The position numbers and the translations under genes were made by a program. From assembly GCA_900768105.1 (NCBI GenBank), contig CAAGBQ010000086.1:1-8514 (forward strand): DNA of 8,514 nt. The letters are read 5' to 3'. The notes under the pieces are model-generated. The model saw nothing but the letters and a program-made list of their open reading frames with translations. It had not been told where the DNA came from and made no database searches. The stretch comes from Oscillospiraceae bacterium. Its GTDB lineage: Bacteria; Bacillota; Clostridia; Oscillospirales; Ruminococcaceae. Of this stretch, positions 1 to 5,941 are shown piece by piece; position 1 is the first letter of the stretch; each line of letters begins with the position of its first letter.

Positions 1-1197
1 GCAGAACCATCCGGACTGCACCGCAAAATCGCTTACGATTATGCCCGCGATTATTGAAAATGCGGAGGAAAGCATATTCGGCGTATTAAGGGAGGAAAGC
101 TTCAGCCCGTCTATAATAAATTCCAGCATAAGAAGCTGCAAAACCACCGGAACATTCGGCGCTTCCTCAATAAGCACAAAGCGAAAAGCCTTCGGCACCT
201 GCTCCGGATAATGCAACGCCAAAAGCCAAAGCGGCGTTACAAAAAGCGTAACAAACATGGTCAAAAGCCGCGTTATGCGCAAATACGCTCCGGTAAGCGG
301 CGGAAAATAATAGTCGTTTGCGTCCTCCGCAATATCAAAAATCGTCGCCGGAAGAATCATCGCCGTGGGCGTATTATCAATAAGCACAATTATGTCGCCC
401 TCCATAATCTGTGCCGCGGCAACATCCGGTCGTTCGGAAAATTTATACTTCGGAAAAGGGTTCCACCGCATTTTTCCGTCAATTATGTTTGCCATATCCT
501 CCTGGCACATGGTCATTGCGTCAATTTGCGCATTATCAATCCTTTTGCGCACCTTTTCAAGGATTTTTTCGTCTGCCCTGTCCAAAAGATAGCAAAGGGC
601 AACATCCGTTTTTGATATTTTTCCTAAGGAATGATATTCCACGCTTAAATTTCGGTCGCGTATTCTGCGGCGCACAAGCGCCGCATTAAGCGTAAGTGTT
701 TCGGTAAATCCGTCGCGGGAACCGCGCATAACCTTGTCGCGGTCCGGCTCCGCGGTATCCCTTTGCGGATAGGAACGCAGCTCCATAACAAAGGCGTTTT
801 CAAAGCCTTCAATCATCAAAACGGTTTTTCCGCTTAAAATCTGCGTGATTATCGTATCCACCGCTTTTTCCGTGCTCAAGCTGCTGTAAGGTATATGAGC
901 ACGGCGGAACATATCCTCCGTTGCTGTGTCCTCCGGCTTCAGCTTATAAAAGGATTCAAGGATTTTTTCAAGCAAATCCTCCTTAACAAAGCCGTCTATC
1001 ATATACAGCAGCGCCGGCCTGCCCGCAAAAATTATTTCCCTTTTCAGTATGTCAAAATTTCTTTCCTTGCAAAGTATTCCGTCAAATATCTCACGGTTTT
1101 TCTCCGTGCTCAAGCTTATATTCATAATATAAAAAACGCCGCCTTTCCCGAATATTTTTCCAAGAAAAGCGGCTTTTATTATCTTAATTTTCCGCAT
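1..1197 (-). CDS. spoVAF: SpoVAF/GerA-family spore germination protein (partial, C-terminus beyond left edge)
   Basis: Reading the minus strand gives 399 codons without a stop, running off the left edge. The protein matches the GerA A-subunit/SpoVAF family, spore inner-membrane proteins linked to germination. Visible hallmarks are an N-terminal soluble domain with NFDILKREI and LLYMIDGF, MRGSRDGFTETL at about residues 157-168 followed by an Arg-rich RRRIRD, WNPFP from about 245, SERPDVAA, and NTPTAMILPATIFD. Membrane segments begin near residue 305 (RLLTMFVTLFVTPLWLLAL) and continue with LNTPNMLSSAFSIIAGIIVSD. SpoVAF proteins are about 490 residues, so about 90 should lie outside. The wording of these motifs fits SpoVAF better than receptor A subunits (GerAA), but the whole family shares them. 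The start is uncertain: ATG 1197 has no clear Shine-Dalgarno, and an in-frame ATG at 1125 (MNISLSTEKN) lies closer to where family similarity begins. It sits 28 nt downstream of the pyridoxal kinase gene, probably co-transcribed, rather than behind spoVAE as in Bacillus. Confidence 0.9.
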   Translation of the reverse strand, partial: MRKIKIIKAAFLGKIFGKGGVFYIMNISLSTEKNREIFDGILCKERNFDILKREIIFAGRPALLYMIDGFVKEDLLEKILESFYKLKPEDTATEDMFRRAHIPYSSLSTEKAVDTIITQILSGKTVLMIEGFENAFVMELRSYPQRDTAEPDRDKVMRGSRDGFTETLTLNAALVRRRIRDRNLSVEYHSLGKISKTDVALCYLLDRADEKILEKVRKRIDNAQIDAMTMCQEDMANIIDGKMRWNPFPKYKFSERPDVAAAQIMEGDIIVLIDNTPTAMILPATIFDIAEDANDYYFPPLTGAYLRITRLLTMFVTLFVTPLWLLALHYPEQVPKAFRFVLIEEAPNVPVVLQLLMLEFIIDGLKLSSLNTPNMLSSAFSIIAGIIVSDFAVQSGWFC

Positions 1198-1225
1198 TAG
1201 CACGCGGATTTTTGTCGAACCGTGC

Positions 1226-2089
1226 TCAAAGAGCGCGAAAGCTTCCCACGGTTTCGTTTTTAATAAGGCTTCCCAGCACGCTTTCAAGCATAACGCCGTA
1301 GCGCGGGTCGCTTCCGTAGCTGTATGTGGTCTTTACGCAAAGCTCCGCAAAGGCTGCTGCCCTTGCCATAGCTATGGGAAGGCTCGCTCCGGAAAGCTCC
1401 GCTCCGATGAGCACGGAAGCATAAATATCTCCGCAGCCCGGATAATGCACCGGAACATATTCGCACGGAACATACCAAAACGAGCCGTTTTCTCCGTCAT
1501 AGCCGATTGCGGCAAGGCCGCCCTCCGCAAGCTCCGCGCCGGTTATTACAACCATCTTCGGCCCCATTTGAGAAAGGCGCAAAAGCATACTTTTTGCTTC
1601 GCTTCTGGTAAGCGGCGCGGCGGGGCAGCTTTCCTCAAGCAGCATTGCCGCTTCGGTAATATTCGGCGTAATTATATCCGCCGCCGCGGCAAGGCTGCGC
1701 ATCCTGCGCCGAAGCTCCGGCGTGCAGGTGCGGTAAGGCTTTCCGTTATCGCCCATCACCGGATCCACTATTTTAAGCGCGGCGGGATATGCCTTAAAAA
1801 ATTCAAGGCAGCAATCCACCTGCTCCTCGCTTCCCAAAAAGCCGGTATATACCGCTTCAAAATCAATTCCAAGGCTTTGGTAATGCCGCAGCGCAGGCTC
1901 TATATAATCCGTAAGGTCGCGGATTACCGGATCGCCAAGCCCGCCGGTGTGGCTTGAAAGCACCGCCGTCGGAACCGGACAAGCCTGCACCCCCATTGCG
2001 GAAAGCACCGGAAGAATTACGGAAATAGAGCACCGCCCAAAGCCGGATAAATCATGTATTGCGGCAACCCGCGCAGGGCGTTTTTCCAT
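1226..2089 (-). CDS. pdxK: Pyridoxal/pyridoxine/pyridoxamine kinase (PdxK/PdxY family)
   Basis: A 287-residue cytoplasmic kinase of the ribokinase superfamily, the usual length for PdxK/PdxY. It phosphorylates B6 vitamers in the salvage route to pyridoxal 5'-phosphate. Motifs in order are HDLSGFGRCS (12-21) at the substrate pocket, PTAVLSSHTG (40-49), DPVMGD (109-114), ITPNITEAAML (140-150) and the anion-hole/catalytic motif PGCGD (217-221) with the catalytic Asp221. Most relatives I know read GTGD here; this one has Cys in the second position. The ATG at 2089 is preceded on the minus strand by GGGAGGGG about 6-7 nt away, a strong ribosome binding site, so the start is secure. The gene is divergent from the small ORF at 2220 and is followed after 28 nt by spoVAF. 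I see no convincing promoter in the 130-nt divergent region. PdxK versus PdxY cannot be decided from sequence alone. Confidence 0.94.
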   Translation of the reverse strand: MEKRPARVAAIHDLSGFGRCSISVILPVLSAMGVQACPVPTAVLSSHTGGLGDPVIRDLTDYIEPALRHYQSLGIDFEAVYTGFLGSEEQVDCCLEFFKAYPAALKIVDPVMGDNGKPYRTCTPELRRRMRSLAAAADIITPNITEAAMLLEESCPAAPLTRSEAKSMLLRLSQMGPKMVVITGAELAEGGLAAIGYDGENGSFWYVPCEYVPVHYPGCGDIYASVLIGAELSGASLPIAMARAAAFAELCVKTTYSYGSDPRYGVMLESVLGSLIKNETVGSFRAL

Positions 2090-2165
2090 TGATAGTCCCC
2101 TCCCTTTTTTATCAAATCAAAATTTTGCAAAAAATTTTCGGAAATATATTCAGAGTATCGTTTAC

Positions 2166-2212
2166 TTCCTCCGTGGAAAAATAAAAGCGAAAATAAAAAA
2201 CAAACGGAGGGA
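2166..2212 (+). promoter_or_regulatory. Leader inverted repeat able to sequester the ribosome binding site of the 62-aa gene
   Basis: TTCCTCCGT at 2166-2174 is complementary to ACGGAGGGA at 2204-2212 (9 pairs, one of them G-U), with a 29-nt A-rich loop. The right arm contains the Shine-Dalgarno GGAGGG (2206-2211) of the gene starting at 2220, so the left arm is an anti-Shine-Dalgarno. If both arms lie on the transcript, the hairpin would hide the ribosome binding site. No start codon follows the left arm on the opposite strand, so it is not simply a minus-strand ribosome binding site. The pairing is seen; a regulatory role is inference. Confidence 0.4.
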
Positions 2213-2219
2213 TTTTTTT

Positions 2220-2408
2220 ATGAACAAAGGCGTTTCAAAAGGCGTTTCCGCCGCCGTTACCGGCGCGGCTGCCGCCGCGGCAATAGGCACTGCGGTTTAT
2301 ATGATGTCCAATAAGCACCGCAGCGCAAGAAAGATGAAGCGCGGCGCGGCAAAAACCATCCACGCCGTGGAAAATATCGTAAGCGGGATTTCCGATATGG
2401 TGCGTTAA
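2220..2408 (+). CDS. Small Ala-rich hypothetical protein, probably membrane-associated
   Basis: A 62-residue ORF starting at ATG 2220, with an excellent Shine-Dalgarno GGAGGG at 2206-2211, 8 nt upstream. This marks it as a real gene although the reading frame is open further upstream. Residues about 11-29 (AAVTGAAAAAAIGTAVYMM) are a hydrophobic Ala/Gly-rich stretch that could cross or sit on the membrane. A basic segment follows (NKHRSARKMKR, 31-41), then an amphipathic C-terminal helix (AAKTIHAVENIVSGISDMV). The pattern resembles small YtxH-like or clostridial sporulation-era proteins, but I do not recognise a named family. It ends tail to tail with yfbR, the two stop codons overlapping by 3 nt. 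The leader may form a hairpin over the ribosome binding site. Function unknown. Confidence 0.75.
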   Translation: MNKGVSKGVSAAVTGAAAAAAIGTAVYMMSNKHRSARKMKRGAAKTIHAVENIVSGISDMVR

Positions 2409-2989
2409 TTAAGCTCGTCCACCGTAAGGCCATAGCTCGGCAAAAATTCCGCAACAAATGCGTCCGCCTCCGGCAGGCGCATTTCTTCTATGGAGCGAAG
2501 GGTGCTTTGCTTTGCTTTAACAAATTCCCTGTTGCCGGCGTTTTCTTCCTCTATGCACTTAACAAGGGCGGAAAGCTTATCCGCCGCCTTCAGCAGGCGC
2601 AAAAGCTCCGCATCCTCGTTTTCGTGGCAGAAAAGCGGGCGGTAATCCCCGCGCAAATCCTCCGGCAGCATGGAAACAAGCTTTTCGTTTGCAACCGCCT
2701 CCACCTTTTTGTATGCGTCCTTTATTTCCGGATTATAATATTTAATGGGCGTCGGCATATCACCGGTAAGAATCTCGCTGCAATCGTGGTACATTGCCAA
2801 AAGCACAAGGCGGTTTACATCGCAGCTTCCGCCAAAACGGCGGTTGCGCAAAAGCCCAAGACAGTGGGCAATAACCGCGGTATCCAGCGTATGTACGGAA
2901 AGGGATTCCTGCTGGCTGTTCTTCATAAGCGACCAACGGAATATGTGCTTCATCCGTGAAAGATAGGCATAAAATCTGCTTTGCTGCAT
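2405..2989 (-). CDS. yfbR: 5'-deoxynucleotidase, YfbR-like HD-domain phosphohydrolase
   Basis: A 194-residue cytoplasmic HD-domain protein closely resembling E. coli YfbR, which removes phosphate from deoxyribonucleoside 5'-monophosphates in nucleotide salvage. Counting from ATG 2989 gives R18-W19, H33, H68-D69, E72, D77 and D137. These are the same positions as the metal-binding and active-site residues of the E. coli enzyme, and MQQSRFYAYLSR aligns with MKQSHFFAHLSR. LLAMYHDCSEILTGDMPTPIKYYN (residues 63-86, quoted here in part as AMYHDCSEILTGD) is the family signature. The frame is open upstream with ATG 2998 and TTG 3007, but AAAGGA lies about 8 nt before ATG 2989, so 2989 is preferred. 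The residue before His33 is Val where E. coli has Glu. It is convergent with the 62-aa gene and divergent from yfhO. Confidence 0.93.
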   Translation of the reverse strand: MQQSRFYAYLSRMKHIFRWSLMKNSQQESLSVHTLDTAVIAHCLGLLRNRRFGGSCDVNRLVLLAMYHDCSEILTGDMPTPIKYYNPEIKDAYKKVEAVANEKLVSMLPEDLRGDYRPLFCHENEDAELLRLLKAADKLSALVKCIEEENAGNREFVKAKQSTLRSIEEMRLPEADAFVAEFLPSYGLTVDELN

Positions 2990-3027
2990 TTTTATCATCC
3001 TTTGCAATAAAATCGGTAATTTTTCAC

Positions 3028-3058
3028 ACTATATTTACGGAACGCGCATTCCGAACAA
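3028..3058 (-). promoter_or_regulatory. Candidate yfbR promoter with long spacer and internal palindrome
   Basis: On the minus strand a TTGTTC -35 (3058-3053, 3 of 6 to consensus) and a TATAGT -10 (3033-3028, 5 of 6) are separated by 19 nt. On the plus strand the spacer and its edge hold CGGAACGCGCATTCCG (3038-3053), a palindrome with one mismatched pair. A 19-nt spacer with a dyad between the boxes is the layout of MerR-family-regulated promoters, but no MerR gene is visible. The -35 box touches the left end of the inverted-repeat element at 3056. The promoter would fire about 30 nt upstream of the yfbR start. Candidate only. Confidence 0.4.
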
Positions 3059-3173
3059 AAAAATTGCCCGTGCGGCGCCCACCAAACGGCAAGCGCAAAA
3101 ATATTATACGCCTTTTCCGCGGAAAAGAACAGTATTTTTTTTGCATTGCCGTGCCGCACGGGCAATTTTTTTG
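3056..3173. repeat. 118-bp near-symmetrical inverted-repeat element between divergent genes
   Basis: The ends are perfect 20-bp inverted repeats: 3057-3076 begins A7-TTGCCCGTGCGGC and 3153-3172 is its exact complement ending in T7; C3056/G3173 add one more pair. Further in, ACGGCAA (3086-3092) followed by GCGCAAAAA mirrors TTTTTTTTGCATTGCCGT (3135-3152). The centre is a perfect 16-bp palindrome, CTTTTCCGCGGAAAAG (3112-3127). A 9-nt stretch (3077-3085) is present only on the left side. Each end also forms a local hairpin, TTGCC-GT facing AC-GGGCAA and then T7, so each resembles an outward-facing intrinsic terminator. No target-site duplication was found. It could be a MITE-like or palindromic small repeat, a bidirectional insulator, or a structured RNA. 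Small ORFs crossing it on both strands are by-products of the symmetry. Confidence 0.8.
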
Positions 3174-3182
3174 CCAAAGCCC

Positions 3183-3211
3183 TTTAAAAAACGCGCGCAA
3201 TCCTTTATAAT
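3183..3211 (+). promoter_or_regulatory. Candidate sigma-A promoter for yfhO
   Basis: TTTAAA (3183-3188) and a perfect TATAAT (3206-3211) are spaced 17 nt apart. Transcription would begin near 3218, leaving a leader of about 87 nt before the yfhO start at 3305. The leader is AT-rich except for a small hairpin GCGGC-TCC-GCCGC (3252-3264), which has no T-run after it. The -35 box begins 10 nt right of the inverted-repeat element. Confidence 0.55.
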
Positions 3212-3304
3212 ATCTACATATATATATTTACATTTGCTCTGTTTGAAGAAGGCGGCTCCGCCGCATTCCTAAAAAAATATATTTTTAAAGACCGAGGAAA
3301 AAAT

Positions 3305-5848
3305 ATGACGGGAATAAACAAAACAACAAAAAATCTTCACTGGTGGACCCTGCTGCTTGCGGCAATCTGTGCCGTAATCTCCGTCGGCTTTATCGTTTAT
3401 CGCAACGGCGGAATTTTTACCTATTACGGCGACTATAACTGCCAGCAAATCTGCTTTTATATGCACGCGCACGAGCTTGTAAAAAGCGGTCAAATCGGGT
3501 GGGATTGGGGCACCGACCTTGGCGCAAACTTTATCGGGTCATACTCCTTTTATCTGCTGTTCAGCCCGTTTTTCCTTATAACCCTGCCGTTCGATACCGC
3601 CGCGGTGCCCTATCTTATGGCTCCGCTTTTTGTGCTGAAGTTCTGCACCGCCGCGGTTACCGCCTATTTCTATATTGCCCGCTTTGTTAAGGATAAGCGC
3701 TTTGCCGTAGTGGGCGGGCTGCTCTATGCCTTCTCCGGCTACTGCATATACAACCTTTTCTTCAACCATTTTCTTGATGTGGTGGCGTTCTTCCCGCTTT
3801 TGCTTCTCGCTTTGGAAATGCTCATCACCGAGGATAAGCACGGCCCGTTTATTTTCGCCGTAGCGATAAACGCAATGGTGAACTACTGGTTTTTTATCGG
3901 CGAGGTTTTCTTTGTTATCCTCTATTTCTTCATCAGAATCACCGATAAATCCATTGAGCGGAAATTCAAAAAATTCATATATGTCGGCATAGAATCCTTG
4001 CTCGGTCTTTGCCTTGCAATGGTTACGGTTTTACCCTCCGTCCTTGCAATTATGGGAAATCCGCGCGTCGGCGGCGACAATTTTGTAAACGGCTGGTCGC
4101 TTTGGCTTTATTACAGCGAACAGCGCGTTCCCGCAATAATCGCAAGCTTTTTCTTTCCTCCGGATATGCCCGCAAAGCAGAATATGTTCACCGGTCAGGG
4201 CGCCCAGTGGGCTTCAATGGCGGGTTGGCTGCCGCTTTTCGGAATGACGGGCGCGGTTGCGTGGGTTCGCTGCGTAAAGCACGACTGGCTTAAAAAAATG
4301 ATAATCGCCTGCACCGTTTGTGCCCTTGTTCCCGCGCTGAATGCGGTTTTCATCCTCTTTAACAATTCCTATTATGCCCGTTGGTTCTATATGTTCGAGC
4401 TTATCCTCGTCCTTGCCACGGTAAAGGCGCTGGAAGCTTCGCGCTTTGACCCGGAGGAAGAGGAATCCCAGCCGAAGCACGCCGCCGTGGACTATAAAAA
4501 AGGACTTATCCCCTGCTGCGCAATCACCGTTGGGCTTATATTGATACTCACCCTCACTCCGGTTTATTACAGCGATACCGGCTGGACCTTCGGCTTGCTT
4601 TATAACAAGCTTTGGTTCCTGCTTACCGCTTCCTTTGCCGTGGTTTCTCTGCTGCTTTCCGCGGCGCTTTGGTTCATCCGCAAAAAGAAGCATTATAAAA
4701 ACATCCTTGTTTTCACAACCGCCTTTATCTGCGCCGCATACGGCTTTGCCTTCCTCAATTTCGGTTACAGCTTTGCCGGCGACCACGAAGAAATTATCAA
4801 CGAAGCCGTCGGCCTTTCGGAAGAAATGCAGCTTCCGGAGGATGCGGGTCAAACCTTTGTGCGCGCGGATTTTTACGAATGCTTTGAAAACCTCGGCCTT
4901 TATTGGAACATTCCATCAATCCGCTGCTTCCACAGCATTGTTCCCGCATCCGTAATGGAGTTTTATCCGGAAGTGGATGTAAAGCGCGATGTTTCAAGCA
5001 AGCCGGAATACGGCTACTACGCCCTGCGCTCCCTCCTTTCGGTAAAATACCTCTATGCCCAGGCAAGCGAGGTAACTCCGGATTCCGTCCTCTGCAACGG
5101 CTTTGAATTTTATAAGGAGGAAAACGGATATTACATTTATAAGAATGTAAACTATATCCCAATGGGCTTTACCTTCGATTATTATATCACCGAGGAGGAG
5201 TACAGCGCGGTTCCGAACACCCAAAGGGATAAGGTGCTCACCTCCGCCCTTGTGCTTTCAAACAGCCAGATTCTGCAATACAGCGGCGATATTGCGCATC
5301 TTCCCGGCGGCCCCGACCACTATATGAGTTACAGCGATTTTCAGCTTCAGGCGGCACTGCGCAGCCGCAGCTCCGCGTTCGAGTTTGAATATGACGCAAG
5401 CGGCTTCAACGCCAAAATCTATCTTACCAAAAACAATCTTGTTTTCTTCTCCGTACCCTATGACGAGGGCTGGACGGCATATGTAAACGGCGTTGAAACC
5501 GCAATCGAGCGTGTAGACACCGGCTTTATGGCGGTTTATGCTCCGCAGGGCGCGAACGAAATTACCTTTGTTTATCACACCCCCGGCCTTAAATCCGGCG
5601 CATATATAAGCGCCGCCGCGCTTGTAATAACCGTTTTGTATATCATCTGGTTCATCCGCGCCGGAAAGCACAAAAACGACGACGCCATTATGAGCGAATA
5701 TTACGAGCAGCGCGAAGCCGACGAAATGGCAGAGGATGAACCGGAGCTTCCTCCGGAGGAGGACCTTACCGTTATCCGAAAGCCGGAGGATACCCCGCCA
5801 TATTCCGAATATGAAGGTCCCGACCCGAAAATTTATCCCGAACTTTAA
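3305..5848 (+). CDS. yfhO: YfhO-family multi-pass membrane protein (putative GT-C glycosyltransferase)
   Basis: An 847-residue protein, normal length for YfhO. About 13 hydrophobic segments lie between residue 13 and 486. An extracytoplasmic domain follows (about 490-760) with the family-type ending VPYDEGWTAYVNG (717-729) and ITFVYHTPGLKSG, then a last membrane helix (764-784). The first external loop carries YYGDYNCQQI (40-49), whose Asp is the kind of acidic residue used by GT-C enzymes. Characterised YfhO relatives in Bacillus and Listeria add sugars to lipoteichoic acid on the outer face of the membrane; the substrate here is unknown. The cytoplasmic C-terminal tail (791-847) is very acidic and Pro-rich, with 20 Asp/Glu against 4 Lys/Arg. 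ATG 3305 has GAGGAA about 8 nt upstream. It is followed after 93 nt by the DUF4349 gene with no terminator between them, so an operon is likely. Confidence 0.9.
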   Translation: MTGINKTTKNLHWWTLLLAAICAVISVGFIVYRNGGIFTYYGDYNCQQICFYMHAHELVKSGQIGWDWGTDLGANFIGSYSFYLLFSPFFLITLPFDTAAVPYLMAPLFVLKFCTAAVTAYFYIARFVKDKRFAVVGGLLYAFSGYCIYNLFFNHFLDVVAFFPLLLLALEMLITEDKHGPFIFAVAINAMVNYWFFIGEVFFVILYFFIRITDKSIERKFKKFIYVGIESLLGLCLAMVTVLPSVLAIMGNPRVGGDNFVNGWSLWLYYSEQRVPAIIASFFFPPDMPAKQNMFTGQGAQWASMAGWLPLFGMTGAVAWVRCVKHDWLKKMIIACTVCALVPALNAVFILFNNSYYARWFYMFELILVLATVKALEASRFDPEEEESQPKHAAVDYKKGLIPCCAITVGLILILTLTPVYYSDTGWTFGLLYNKLWFLLTASFAVVSLLLSAALWFIRKKKHYKNILVFTTAFICAAYGFAFLNFGYSFAGDHEEIINEAVGLSEEMQLPEDAGQTFVRADFYECFENLGLYWNIPSIRCFHSIVPASVMEFYPEVDVKRDVSSKPEYGYYALRSLLSVKYLYAQASEVTPDSVLCNGFEFYKEENGYYIYKNVNYIPMGFTFDYYITEEEYSAVPNTQRDKVLTSALVLSNSQILQYSGDIAHLPGGPDHYMSYSDFQLQAALRSRSSAFEFEYDASGFNAKIYLTKNNLVFFSVPYDEGWTAYVNGVETAIERVDTGFMAVYAPQGANEITFVYHTPGLKSGAYISAAALVITVLYIIWFIRAGKHKNDDAIMSEYYEQREADEMAEDEPELPPEEDLTVIRKPEDTPPYSEYEGPDPKIYPEL

Positions 5849-5941
5849 TTTGCTGCAACAATTCTTCACAAAGCCGACACTATATAAGCAAAGACCATTC
5901 GTAAAAGAAACAAAACCCCTTGACAAAAAGGAGGAAACATA

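Noticed and set aside
868..1230. Repeated TTGAGCACGG on the minus strand (near 870, 1105 and 1220)
   Set aside because: Two copies encode the same LSTEK peptide in spoVAF with the same codons and the third is in the short gap; spacing is irregular and no structure follows.
1445..1957. Long plus-strand ORF over pdxK and other long shadow ORFs over yfhO (for example minus 5926-5258)
   Set aside because: They oppose clearly recognisable coding sequences, lack ribosome binding sites and have low-complexity basic or aromatic composition.
2168..2174. CCTCCGT as a minus-strand ribosome binding site
   Set aside because: No start codon lies at a usable distance downstream on that strand.
2990..3007. 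Longer yfbR start at TTG 3007 or ATG 2998
   Set aside because: AAAGGA is placed for ATG 2989, and active-site residue numbers match E. coli YfbR exactly only from 2989.
2956..3210. Small ORFs on both strands across the symmetrical element (plus 2956-3210, minus 3177-2995)
   Set aside because: No ribosome binding sites; the similar peptides from both strands (KKLPVR, PHGQFF) simply reflect the inverted repeat.
3252..3264. GC hairpin in the yfhO leader as a terminator or attenuator
   Set aside because: Only 5 bp of stem and no T-run after it.
5920..5925. TTGACA before the DUF4349 gene as a -35 box
   Set aside because: A -10 at 17 nt would fall inside the coding start and reads TGAAAA; the sequence merely precedes the ribosome binding site.
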